The notes under the pieces were generated by a model. The model was not told where the DNA came from and did no database searches. It was given only the letters and a program-made list of their open reading frames with translations. From positions 1 to 7,708 of the forward strand of contig CAYZSE010000138.1 of assembly GCA_964481035.1 (NCBI GenBank): a stretch of DNA of 7,708 bases. Reading direction: 5' to 3'. Shown piece after piece: positions 1 through 5,923 of this stretch (position 1 is the first letter of the stretch; the number at the start of each line of letters is the position of its first letter). The position numbers and the translations under genes are program-made. The DNA is from JAAAPF01 sp964481035. GTDB lineage: Bacteria; Pseudomonadota; Alphaproteobacteria; Geminicoccales; Geminicoccaceae.

Positions 1-261
1 GCCCACGAGCACCGTGCACGCCCAGGGCGGCAGGTCGGGGGCCGAGCGGTAATGGTGGCGGTTGGCGACGCGCTCGTGCTCGACGAGCCCGGCGGCACGC
101 AGCCGCGCCAGATGCTGCGAGACCCGCGCCTGCGGCACCCGCAAGGCGTCCAACAGCTCGCAAACGCAACGACTGCCGGCGTCGGCCAACATCGCCAGGA
201 TCAGACGGCGGTGGCGGTCGGCAAGCGCTGTGGCGAGCTGTTCGGGTTGGAGCGTTGACAT
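1..261 (-). CDS. arsR: ArsR-family transcriptional repressor with arsenic-type CxC motif (3' end outside window)
   Basis: This is the N-terminal 87 residues of a winged-helix ArsR/SmtB-family regulator; the C-terminus lies beyond the left edge. Residues 31-36 read RCVCEL, so Cys32 and Cys34 sit at the start of the predicted helix before the recognition helix, at the same positions as the As(III)-binding cysteines of E. coli plasmid ArsR (from memory). The third E. coli cysteine (position 37) is leucine here. The recognition segment VPQARVSQHLARLRAAGLV (42-60) is typical of the family. The known role is to bind an operator and release it when trivalent arsenic binds. The ATG at 261 is chosen because the family N-terminus starts there and the upstream DNA is a palindrome, not coding. 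No Shine-Dalgarno precedes it. It is the last gene on the operon strand, 54 nt after arxD, so it probably senses the substrate of the enzyme encoded upstream. Confidence 0.88.
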   Translation of the reverse strand, partial: MSTLQPEQLATALADRHRRLILAMLADAGSRCVCELLDALRVPQARVSQHLARLRAAGLVEHERVANRHHYRSAPDLPPWACTVLVG

Positions 262-262
262 G

Positions 263-311
263 GGCAGACTATTCACCTGAGCGAATATGCTCTCAAGTGA
301 ATAGTCTTGCC
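263..311. promoter_or_regulatory. Long inverted repeat, probable operator of the ArsR-family regulator
   Basis: Left arm AGACTATTCACCTGAG (266-281) and right arm CTCAAGTGAATAGTCT (292-307) are complementary at 15 of 16 positions around a 10-nt centre, and pairing extends into the flanking GGC/GCC with a one-nt bulge. A shorter dyad, TATTC-N8-GAATA (270-287), is nested inside. The element is AT-rich for this genome, lies between the arxD stop and the arsR start, and is adjacent to the regulator gene, which is the usual place for an autoregulatory ArsR operator. It could instead or additionally act as an RNA hairpin after arxD, but no T tract follows it. Confidence 0.72.
268..296 (-). promoter_or_regulatory. 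Candidate sigma70-type promoter of arsR inside the palindrome
   Basis: On the minus strand TTGAGA (296-291, 5 of 6 to the -35 consensus) and AATAGT (273-268, 4 of 6 to the -10 consensus) are separated by exactly 17 nt. The expected start point, seven bases after the -10 hexamer, is position 261, the A of the arsR ATG. This would give a leaderless mRNA and fits the absence of a ribosome binding site. Repressor binding to the palindrome would directly block this promoter. Prediction only. Confidence 0.45.
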
Positions 312-315
312 ACCT

Positions 316-1176
316 TCAGCCGAGGGCGGGGGCTTGCGACGGATCGCCCGCCGCCTCGGCGGCCTTGCGCCGGAAATAGACCGCCTCGTCCCATTCGGGA
401 CGCTCGCGGATGTGCGCGAAGGACAGGCCGCGTGCTTCGAGGCGCAGCGCGATATGCGCGAGGTCCTCGGCGGTCGGGGCCCCCAGCCCACGCGAGCTGC
501 CGGCCGGCAGCACCGTCACCGCCTCTTCGGGTGAACGTGCCGCCACCTCCGCGATCTCCTCGGCCACGACCTGCTCCAGGATGCGGGCGAGGTGCAGGTA
601 GGTCGGGTTCAGGTCCCGCTCGACCACGGCCCTGTGGATGGCGGCCGTGAACGGCCCGGTCCAACGATGCGCGAAGGCGGCGAGAAAGCGCCGGGTCTCC
701 AGCGCGAGAGCCAGCGCATCCATCTCGTCCCCGTCACGCATTTCGTCCGCCGCCTTGGCGCACAGCACGAACGCGAATTCGAGCTGGGCGGTGACGTGGT
801 CGGCAAGGTCGTGGAAGCCCGACTGCTTCAGTACCCCATGGCGCTCGTACCAACGCTCGATCTCGAAGGAACTTCGGCCGAGCAACCCGCCGTCGATATA
901 GGCGGCAACGTTCAGCGTCACCGGCGACGGCGGCGTCAGGAACAGCCCCGCATGGAGCCGCGACAGCGCGTCGTCGTCGAGACCGGCCGCCGCCGCGCGC
1001 AACGCCGCGACCTCGCCCGACACCGGATAGGCCAACAGCCCCGCCAGCTCTTCGAGGTCATCGGGCAGAGCGGTGGCGAAGGCCTCGGCCATCCCGGCCT
1101 CGCGCGGCGCGTGGAAGGCACGTGCCAGGATCAAGAAGGCTTCGGCGCGGCTCTGCAGATAGGTTTGACCGGGCAT
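316..1176 (-). CDS. arxD: TorD/DmsD-family molybdoenzyme maturation chaperone (ArxD-like), 286 aa
   Basis: Cytoplasmic chaperones of this family bind the Tat-signal apoprotein of a molybdoenzyme, help insert the bis-MGD cofactor and hold back export until folding is complete. The protein is helix-rich, has no signal peptide and shows the family blocks: LHAGLFLTPPSP (74-85), then AYIDGGLLGR (92-101), DLADHVTAQLEF (123-134, the D-H-x-x-x-x-L-E-F signature) and FAHRWTGPF (168-176). At 286 aa it is longer than typical TorD proteins (about 200 aa); the extra length is mostly a C-terminal tail after residue 200. The ATG at 1176 is preceded by a GGGGGGA ribosome binding site; the open frame continues to 1272 but that part crosses hairpin-forming DNA and is unlikely to be translated. 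It follows arxC after a hairpin-rich spacer and precedes arsR. Its client is presumably the Tat-dependent catalytic subunit ending at 3434. Confidence 0.85.
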   Translation of the reverse strand: MPGQTYLQSRAEAFLILARAFHAPREAGMAEAFATALPDDLEELAGLLAYPVSGEVAALRAAAAGLDDDALSRLHAGLFLTPPSPVTLNVAAYIDGGLLGRSSFEIERWYERHGVLKQSGFHDLADHVTAQLEFAFVLCAKAADEMRDGDEMDALALALETRRFLAAFAHRWTGPFTAAIHRAVVERDLNPTYLHLARILEQVVAEEIAEVAARSPEEAVTVLPAGSSRGLGAPTAEDLAHIALRLEARGLSFAHIRERPEWDEAVYFRRKAAEAAGDPSQAPALG

Positions 1177-1199
1177 GATCCCCCCAATCGACGGTGCTC

Positions 1200-1323
1200 C
1201 AAAAGACGAGGGGGGACTTGATGGTCCCCCCTTGAACCCCCGGCGGCGGCCTTGCCGACGCCCACTTGCCAAGTTGCGGCGGCGTGCCGCCGCTGGGGGA
1301 CGCGGGGGGCCAACAGCCCCCCG
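1200..1323. repeat. Palindrome-rich GC intergenic element (three perfect hairpins)
   Basis: Within about 125 bp there are three consecutive perfect 8-bp stems: GGGGGGAC/GTCCCCCC (1210-1217 with 1224-1231), GCGGCGGC/GCCGCCGC (1276-1283 with 1286-1293) and CGGGGGGC/GCCCCCCG (1303-1310 with 1316-1323, 5-nt loop). The block has no plausible coding content and separates arxC from arxD inside an otherwise compact operon. It looks like a dispersed intergenic palindromic repeat of the REP/RPE sort, but dispersal cannot be judged from a single copy. The last stem sits right at the contig break. Confidence 0.55.
1201..1231 (-). terminator. Terminator-like hairpin between arxC and arxD
   Basis: Minus-strand GGGGGGAC and GTCCCCCC arms (1231-1224 and 1217-1210) form a perfect 8-bp stem with a 6-nt loop, followed by TCGTCTTTT (1209-1201). 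This resembles an intrinsic terminator or attenuator with an interrupted U tract. It lies 24 nt before the arxD start, so it would lower arxD and arsR transcription relative to arxB2-arxC. Strength is uncertain because only the last four bases of the tract are an unbroken T run. Confidence 0.45.
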
Positions 1324-1371
1324 AAACTCTCCTTCACCGTTTCCCGTGTCCTTCCCGTTCCAGGTCGAGTT
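1317..1371. repeat. 55-bp direct duplicate, left copy (contig-end overlap)
   Basis: This segment is identical over all 55 bp to 1472-1526 on the other side of the N run. It repeats the last codons and stop of arxC (equivalent stop at 1334-1336) and part of the downstream hairpin. An exact repeat ending at both edges of a 100-N gap is the signature of two contigs that overlap by an assembly k-mer length and were scaffolded rather than joined. It is probably not a biological repeat. Confidence 0.85.
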
Positions 1372-1471
1372 NNNNNNNNNNNNNNNNNNNNNNNNNNNNN
1401 NNNNNNNNNNNNNNNNNNNNNNNNNNNNNNNNNNNNNNNNNNNNNNNNNNNNNNNNNNNNNNNNNNNNNNN
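1372..1471. other. Scaffold gap, 100 N
   Basis: Exactly 100 ambiguous bases, a conventional placeholder for a gap of unknown size. The flanks are identical 55-mers, so the real distance is probably negative: merging the copies would remove 155 bp (1372-1526) and leave a spacer of about 157 nt between the arxC stop and the arxD start. Confidence 0.97.
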
Positions 1472-1526
1472 CCCCCCGAAACTCTCCTTCACCGTTTCCC
1501 GTGTCCTTCCCGTTCCAGGTCGAGTT
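1472..1526. repeat. 55-bp direct duplicate, right copy (contig-end overlap)
   Basis: Identical to 1317-1371. It holds the true 3' end of arxC, with the stop codon at 1489-1491 on the minus strand and 17 nt beyond it. The contig begins inside the six-C arm of the hairpin at 1303-1323, which suggests that this structure stopped read coverage or graph extension. Confidence 0.85.
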
Positions 1527-2640
1527 TCCATTCGCCGAAGGCGTTGACGACGTTGGCGAGGAAGACGCCGACGAAGAGGAGGGCCCATTCGGCCGGCGAC
1601 GGGACGTAGCTCAGGAGCGGTGGTGCCCAGTTGCCCTTGAAGAGCGGCACGAGTTGGCCGCCGATCACGAACTCGTAGCGTGAGGCGAACAGGGACAGCA
1701 TGACGAGGGTGGCGGCGAGGAGCTGAAGGGGCCCCTGGCGGCGCAGGGCCGGGACCATCATCAAGACCAGCGGGAGGACGATGCCGCCCCAGAGTGCCGC
1801 ATGGAACACGGGCGAGGCGACGAGGTGATCCCACACCTGCAGACCCTCGGCGTTGCTGTAGAGGCCGGTGATGGCACGGCTGCCGACGAACAGGAGATGG
1901 AGAAAGATCGCGACGGCGAAAAGCTGGCCCAAGGCGCCGCCAAACAGCGACTTCACGTCCTCGGGCATGCCGCGCGTGGTGAAGCCGTGGGCGAGGAAGG
2001 TGAAGAAGATGGCGAAGGCGATGCCGCCCATGAACGATTCGATCAGGAACACGACGGGAATTTCGCCGCCGAACCAGAAGGGCCGCATGCTCATCAGACC
2101 GTAGAGGCTGCCGGCGACGAGGGTAATGCCGACGGCGGCGAGAAACAGCGGCACCGAGAGCAGGCGGACCCCGGCCGTGCCCTGCACGAAGTGCAAGCGG
2201 AGCGTGACCAGGAGCAATAGTGCGGTATAGGCGCCGACCAGCAGGATCTTCCAGAAGAGCGGCGAGCTGGTCTGCATCGCGAAGGGCGCCAGCACGAGGG
2301 CGCGGAGCGGGTAGCCGAGCTCGAGAAACAGCACGGCGACGCCGCCGGTGAGGCCCGCGAGTGCCAGCCAGACGCAGCGCTTGGCGATCGGCTCGAACAC
2401 CTCGACGCCGAAGACGAGCCACAGGCTGGCGACGAAGACGAGGCCGGTCGAGGTCAACAGGAAGTAGTCGTAGACGATGATGGGCAGGCCCCAGACCACG
2501 CCCATGCTGCTGGTGTTGAAGGCGGCATGGCCAACGCCCATCAACTGATAGGCGACGAAGCCCAGCGCGAGGAGCAGCCCGGCGATGGCACCGAAAAAGA
2601 CGTAATCGGGGCGGGTGAGGCTCGTGGTGGCGACGGTCAT
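1489..2640 (-). CDS. arxC: NrfD/PsrC-family membrane quinone-interacting subunit (ArxC-like), 383 aa
   Basis: This polytopic membrane protein is the likely quinone-binding anchor that exchanges electrons between the periplasmic iron-sulfur subunit and the menaquinone/ubiquinone pool. About ten hydrophobic segments are visible, for example near residues 13-35, 45-78, 89-108, 129-150, 159-183, 194-219, 232-258, 277-299, 304-327 and 349-369. No heme or cluster-binding Cys motif is present, as is normal for NrfD-type subunits. The ATG at 2640 has a strong GGGAGGAGGG ribosome binding site and lies 14 nt after the arxB stop; the frame stays open upstream to 3027 but only as a shadow of arxB. The product ends in a charged tail, LDLEREGHGKR, at a TGA inside the duplicated 55-bp contig end. 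The gene is therefore complete despite the adjoining N gap. Family assignment is firm; the Arx label rests on context. Confidence 0.88.
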   Translation of the reverse strand: MTVATTSLTRPDYVFFGAIAGLLLALGFVAYQLMGVGHAAFNTSSMGVVWGLPIIVYDYFLLTSTGLVFVASLWLVFGVEVFEPIAKRCVWLALAGLTGGVAVLFLELGYPLRALVLAPFAMQTSSPLFWKILLVGAYTALLLLVTLRLHFVQGTAGVRLLSVPLFLAAVGITLVAGSLYGLMSMRPFWFGGEIPVVFLIESFMGGIAFAIFFTFLAHGFTTRGMPEDVKSLFGGALGQLFAVAIFLHLLFVGSRAITGLYSNAEGLQVWDHLVASPVFHAALWGGIVLPLVLMMVPALRRQGPLQLLAATLVMLSLFASRYEFVIGGQLVPLFKGNWAPPLLSYVPSPAEWALLFVGVFLANVVNAFGEWKLDLEREGHGKR

Positions 2641-2654
2641 CGTTCCCTCCTCCC

Positions 2655-3413
2655 TCACGCTTCGCTGCGGCCGCGCGTGCCCGGCACGACCGGGCTGCCG
2701 CCACCGCTGAGGTAATAGACCTTGGGCCGGTTGCCGGTCTCTTCCTTGAGCCGCACCCCGCCCTTGTCGGCGATCAGCCGGTTCACGTTGCTCTCCGGGT
2801 TGCTCAGGTCGCCGAAATAGCGGGCTTTGGGTGGGCACACCCGCACGCAGGCGGGCGTGTATTCCTTGGTCGCCGGATCGTCCTCGTCTAGGTCGGCGAC
2901 GCCTTCGGGCGCGTTGCTGATCTTGTGATAGCAGAAGGTACATTTCGAAACGACGCTGTGCGGTTGCACGCCGATGCCGAGTTTGCGGTTCTGCTGTTCT
3001 TCGGGCATCGCGTAGGGCGGGTTCCACAGGCGATCGTCACTCGCCGGGAAAATATCCTTCAGGTTCGGCTCCAACAGCGGCTTCTCGTCCATGTAGAAGC
3101 GCACGCCGTAGGGGCAGGCGATCATGCAGTATTTGCAGCCGATGCACTTGTCCCAGTCGACCAGGACCACGCCGTCGTCGGTCTGCCAGGTCGCTTCGGT
3201 CGGGCAGACATAGACGCAGGACGGATTTTCGCACTGCATGCAGGGCCTGGGCAACCACGACAGGTTGACGTGCGGGTAGGTGCCTTCGTGGTAGAACAGC
3301 ACGTCCTGCCAGTTCTCGCCCGGCAGACGTGTGTTCTCGGCGGAACAAGCCGTCGTGCAGGCCTGACAGCCGGTGCACTTTTCCAGGTCGATGACCATTC
3401 CCCATTGCGGCAT
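2655..3413 (-). CDS. arxB: Four-cluster [4Fe-4S] electron-transfer subunit (ArxB/PsrB/DmsB type), 252 aa
   Basis: The protein has 16 cysteines arranged as in DmsB/PsrB/ArrB subunits: C13-C16-C19-C23, C58-C61-C66-C70 (with the x4 spacing of the second motif), C90-C93-C96-C100, and C158-C161 with C189-C193. These bind four [4Fe-4S] clusters that wire the catalytic subunit to the membrane subunit. There is no signal peptide, so it is presumably carried across the membrane with the Tat-exported large subunit (hitchhiker export, known for this family). The start at 3413 is supported by GGAGGGAG seven nt upstream and by homologous proteins beginning just before the first Cys motif; the frame is open to 3476 without support. 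It lies 20 nt after the arxA stop and 14 nt before arxC. It has the same architecture as polysulfide and arsenate reductase B subunits, so substrate is not decided by this gene. Confidence 0.9.
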   Translation of the reverse strand: MPQWGMVIDLEKCTGCQACTTACSAENTRLPGENWQDVLFYHEGTYPHVNLSWLPRPCMQCENPSCVYVCPTEATWQTDDGVVLVDWDKCIGCKYCMIACPYGVRFYMDEKPLLEPNLKDIFPASDDRLWNPPYAMPEEQQNRKLGIGVQPHSVVSKCTFCYHKISNAPEGVADLDEDDPATKEYTPACVRVCPPKARYFGDLSNPESNVNRLIADKGGVRLKEETGNRPKVYYLSGGGSPVVPGTRGRSEA

Positions 3414-3433
3414 GACTAGTCTCCCTCCGCGGA

Positions 3434-5923
3434 TCAGGCCCGCTCGACGCGAACTTTGGTGGTGTAGTAGGTGCATTGGCCGGTGATGCGGTCGGATTGG
3501 TTGACCGTGACCTCGCCGCTATGGCCGGGGGCGCGTCCCTTGGCCCAGCGACCATAGGCCCAGTGCCCGTGCTCCATCGGCAGGACCAGCGTGTCGGGCC
3601 GCACCCCTTCGAAAGTCTTGCAGTAGGCTTCGATGGTGCCGACGTCGGAGACGAGCTTGACCTTGTCGCCGTCGCGGATGCCGCGCTCCGTGGCCGTCAC
3701 CGGGTTGATCTCCAGGTAGACGGTGGTGCGTCCACCCATCACCGGCTGGAGTTGGGCGATGGCGATCGGCGTGTTGCCGCCGCGGCCCTCGGCGTGCAGC
3801 GCCACCTTCGGCGTGATCAGGAAAAGGTCGCCGCCGCCCGGATGCACGGGCTCCTCCCAGATCGGGAACATCAGCCGGGCCGCATCGCGCCCGGTCTTGC
3901 TGGCGATCCACTCGGCATGGGCCTCCAGCATGCCGGAGCGAATTTCGAATTTGCCGGAGGGTGTGCGCAACAGGTTCGCTTTGACGGCCTCTTCGGCCAT
4001 CGAGTTGGCGTAGTCTTGACCATCCCACTCGTAAAACTCGCCGTCGCGCTGCTGCCAGAGATAGGGTTTCTTGTACCATACGCCCTTCTCGACCCAGCTG
4101 TCGAAGTCGACGACGCCGTTGTCGCCCGGCTGATCGCGAAAGCCCTCGGCCAGATGCCGCAGCACGTTCTCGGCACTGTCGAGCTGGCGATAGTAATCGC
4201 CCATCGGGCCGGCGATCCGCTTGCCGATCTCGATCAGCACGTCGCCGTAATATTTGGTGTCGTAGAGCGGCTCGACCGCGGGCACGCGCAGTTGCGCCAT
4301 CGGCCAACCCTCGAACGGATAGGTCGGCGCGTCCTGGTAGCGCTCCAGGTAGGTGTGGTCGGGCAGGATCAGGTCGGCATACATCGCCGATTCGCTCGGG
4401 AAGGGCGAGGTCTCGATGATGAAGACGTCCTTCATCGCCTCTTCCCAGACCTGACCGTTGGGGGCCGTCCAGATCGGGTTGGTCAGGTAGAGCATCATCG
4501 TGTCGAGCTTGTAGGGCCGCCCGGCCAGATGATTGGGGCCGATGTCCTGCATCATGTTGTTGGCGAGAAGATAGCCGTCCTCGTGGCCCTTGAGGTCGAT
4601 CCGCGGCTGCTCGCGCCACGCGCCGTTCTGGGCATAGTCGTCCATGTAATCGGCGGCATCGGCCGGCAGAGGGCCGTAGGCCGGGCCCATCTGGTACATC
4701 AACCCACCCTTGGCGAAGAGCGAGCCGGCGAGCGCGTTGAGCGTGTGGATCGCCATGCCGGCGTAGATGCCGTTGCTGTGGGCGTGCGCCCCGCGCTCGA
4801 AGATCGCCATGGCCGGTCGCGTGGTGCCGAACTCGCGGGCCACCGCGACGATGGTGCCGGCCGGGATGTCCGTCACCGCGGCCGCCCATTCCGGCGTGCG
4901 GTCCTTGACCTCGAGGTTCCACCACTCGACCAGACCTTTCACCCAGCGCTCCCGGAACAGCGCGGGCGAGACGGTGCGACCGGCGACGAAGCGGTTGGTG
5001 CGATCGGTGAAGTCGCCGCAGAAGCCGCGATCCCAGAGCCCCTCGGTCAGCATCACGTGGGCAACGGCGAGGGCGAACGCGGCGTCCGTGCCCGGGCGGA
5101 TCATCAAGGCCCGGTCGGCGGCGGCGAGCGTCGTGTTCATGTGCACGTCGATCGCCGTCACCCGCGTCTTGGGCGACTTGGAGCGCATGTAGCCCCACAT
5201 CTGCATGACGTAGTTGTAGGGGCGAAACGCCTCCAGCAGTCCGGCGCCGAAGGACAGGATGTAGTTGCAGTTGCGGTAGTCGTGGGCGTTGTACGAACCG
5301 TTGCCGTCGGTCGCCTGCTTGGCTTTGACGCTGCCATCGGAGCACATCGAGGAATGGCCGATGGCGACGTTGGGCGAGCCGTAGAGCGCGCCGAAGGTGC
5401 CCTGCAGGCCGGCGCAGGACGCTCCCCAGCCGCGCCCGTAGAGCAACGCGAACCGGTGGGACTCGCCGCGCTCGCGCAGGCCGTTGAGCCGATCGGCGAC
5501 CGTCTGCAGCGCCTCGTCCCAACCGATCGGCACGAAGCCGGGATCCTCGCCGCGGCCCTTGTTCGGGTTGGTCCGCTTCATCGGGCTCTTGAAGCGGTCG
5601 GGATCGTAGAGGATGTAGGCGCCGAGCGGACCCTTCGGGCAGAGCTTGCCGTTGGCGATCGGGTGGTCGGTGTTGCCGTGGATCTGATGCACGCGGCCGT
5701 TGGTGACGTAGACGTCGATGCCGCATCGCGCCGGACACTGATGGCAGATGTTCTTGACGATCCTGGTCTCGGCCGTGCCGGTCTGGGCTCGGGCCTCGCC
5801 GACGAAGGCCTCGGCCTCGCCGCCGGGGCGAAGTGCCTGCAGGGCCACCGCCGCCCCGGCGCCGCCTGCGGCGGTCGTGCCCAAAAAGCGCCTTCGCGTC
5901 GCCGCCAGATTCGGCTCGTCCAT
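3434..5923 (-). CDS. arxA: Molybdopterin oxidoreductase catalytic subunit, probable anaerobic arsenite oxidase ArxA, 829 aa
   Basis: Catalytic subunit of the DMSO reductase family. A Tat signal (TRRRFLGTT, residues 9-17, then a hydrophobic stretch and a possible cleavage near ARAQ, 44-47) directs it to the periplasm. C60-C63-C67-C95 (C-x2-C-x3-C-x27-C) bind the proximal [4Fe-4S] cluster; this spacing is the one I recall for ArrA and ArxA and differs from the [3Fe-4S] motif of aerobic AioA. Cys194 in GHSSMCSDGS is the expected Mo ligand. His190, Ser191, Tyr211 and perhaps Arg164 resemble the oxyanion site described for Shewanella ArrA. FRPYN (233-237) and WDEAL (135-139) are blocks I remember as conserved in ArxA. 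The C-terminal 130 residues form the MGD-binding domain. The ATG overlaps the arxB2 stop by one base (TGATG), with GAGGAG upstream, so translation is probably coupled. Alternatives: ArrA arsenate reductase or a PsrA/PhsA relative. Confidence 0.72.
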   Translation of the reverse strand: MDEPNLAATRRRFLGTTAAGGAGAAVALQALRPGGEAEAFVGEARAQTGTAETRIVKNICHQCPARCGIDVYVTNGRVHQIHGNTDHPIANGKLCPKGPLGAYILYDPDRFKSPMKRTNPNKGRGEDPGFVPIGWDEALQTVADRLNGLRERGESHRFALLYGRGWGASCAGLQGTFGALYGSPNVAIGHSSMCSDGSVKAKQATDGNGSYNAHDYRNCNYILSFGAGLLEAFRPYNYVMQMWGYMRSKSPKTRVTAIDVHMNTTLAAADRALMIRPGTDAAFALAVAHVMLTEGLWDRGFCGDFTDRTNRFVAGRTVSPALFRERWVKGLVEWWNLEVKDRTPEWAAAVTDIPAGTIVAVAREFGTTRPAMAIFERGAHAHSNGIYAGMAIHTLNALAGSLFAKGGLMYQMGPAYGPLPADAADYMDDYAQNGAWREQPRIDLKGHEDGYLLANNMMQDIGPNHLAGRPYKLDTMMLYLTNPIWTAPNGQVWEEAMKDVFIIETSPFPSESAMYADLILPDHTYLERYQDAPTYPFEGWPMAQLRVPAVEPLYDTKYYGDVLIEIGKRIAGPMGDYYRQLDSAENVLRHLAEGFRDQPGDNGVVDFDSWVEKGVWYKKPYLWQQRDGEFYEWDGQDYANSMAEEAVKANLLRTPSGKFEIRSGMLEAHAEWIASKTGRDAARLMFPIWEEPVHPGGGDLFLITPKVALHAEGRGGNTPIAIAQLQPVMGGRTTVYLEINPVTATERGIRDGDKVKLVSDVGTIEAYCKTFEGVRPDTLVLPMEHGHWAYGRWAKGRAPGHSGEVTVNQSDRITGQCTYYTTKVRVERA

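Noticed and set aside
1177..1272. N-terminal extension of the TorD-like protein up to 1272
   Set aside because: The extension is encoded by hairpin DNA and is Arg/Gly/Pro-rich, whereas the ATG at 1176 has a ribosome binding site and gives the normal family N-terminus.
1317..1526. 55-bp direct repeat as a target-site or attachment-site duplication
   Set aside because: Both copies end exactly at the N run and one contains the tail of arxC, so contig overlap explains it without any mobile element.
1334..2704. Long minus-strand frame running through the N gap and arxC in another frame
   Set aside because: The translation is arginine/alanine-rich nonsense, passes through 100 N, and overlaps the membrane protein frame that has a clear ribosome binding site.
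3434..5923. Aerobic arsenite oxidase AioA
   Set aside because: There is no Rieske small subunit gene. The cluster motif has a fourth cysteine, the Mo ligand is a cysteine, and the neighbours are DmsB- and NrfD-type subunits.
3434..5923. Formate dehydrogenase or nitrate reductase large subunit
   Set aside because: The Mo-ligand context (HSSMCSDG), the lack of selenocysteine or Asp ligand motifs, and the presence of an NrfD subunit rather than a cytochrome b subunit do not fit.
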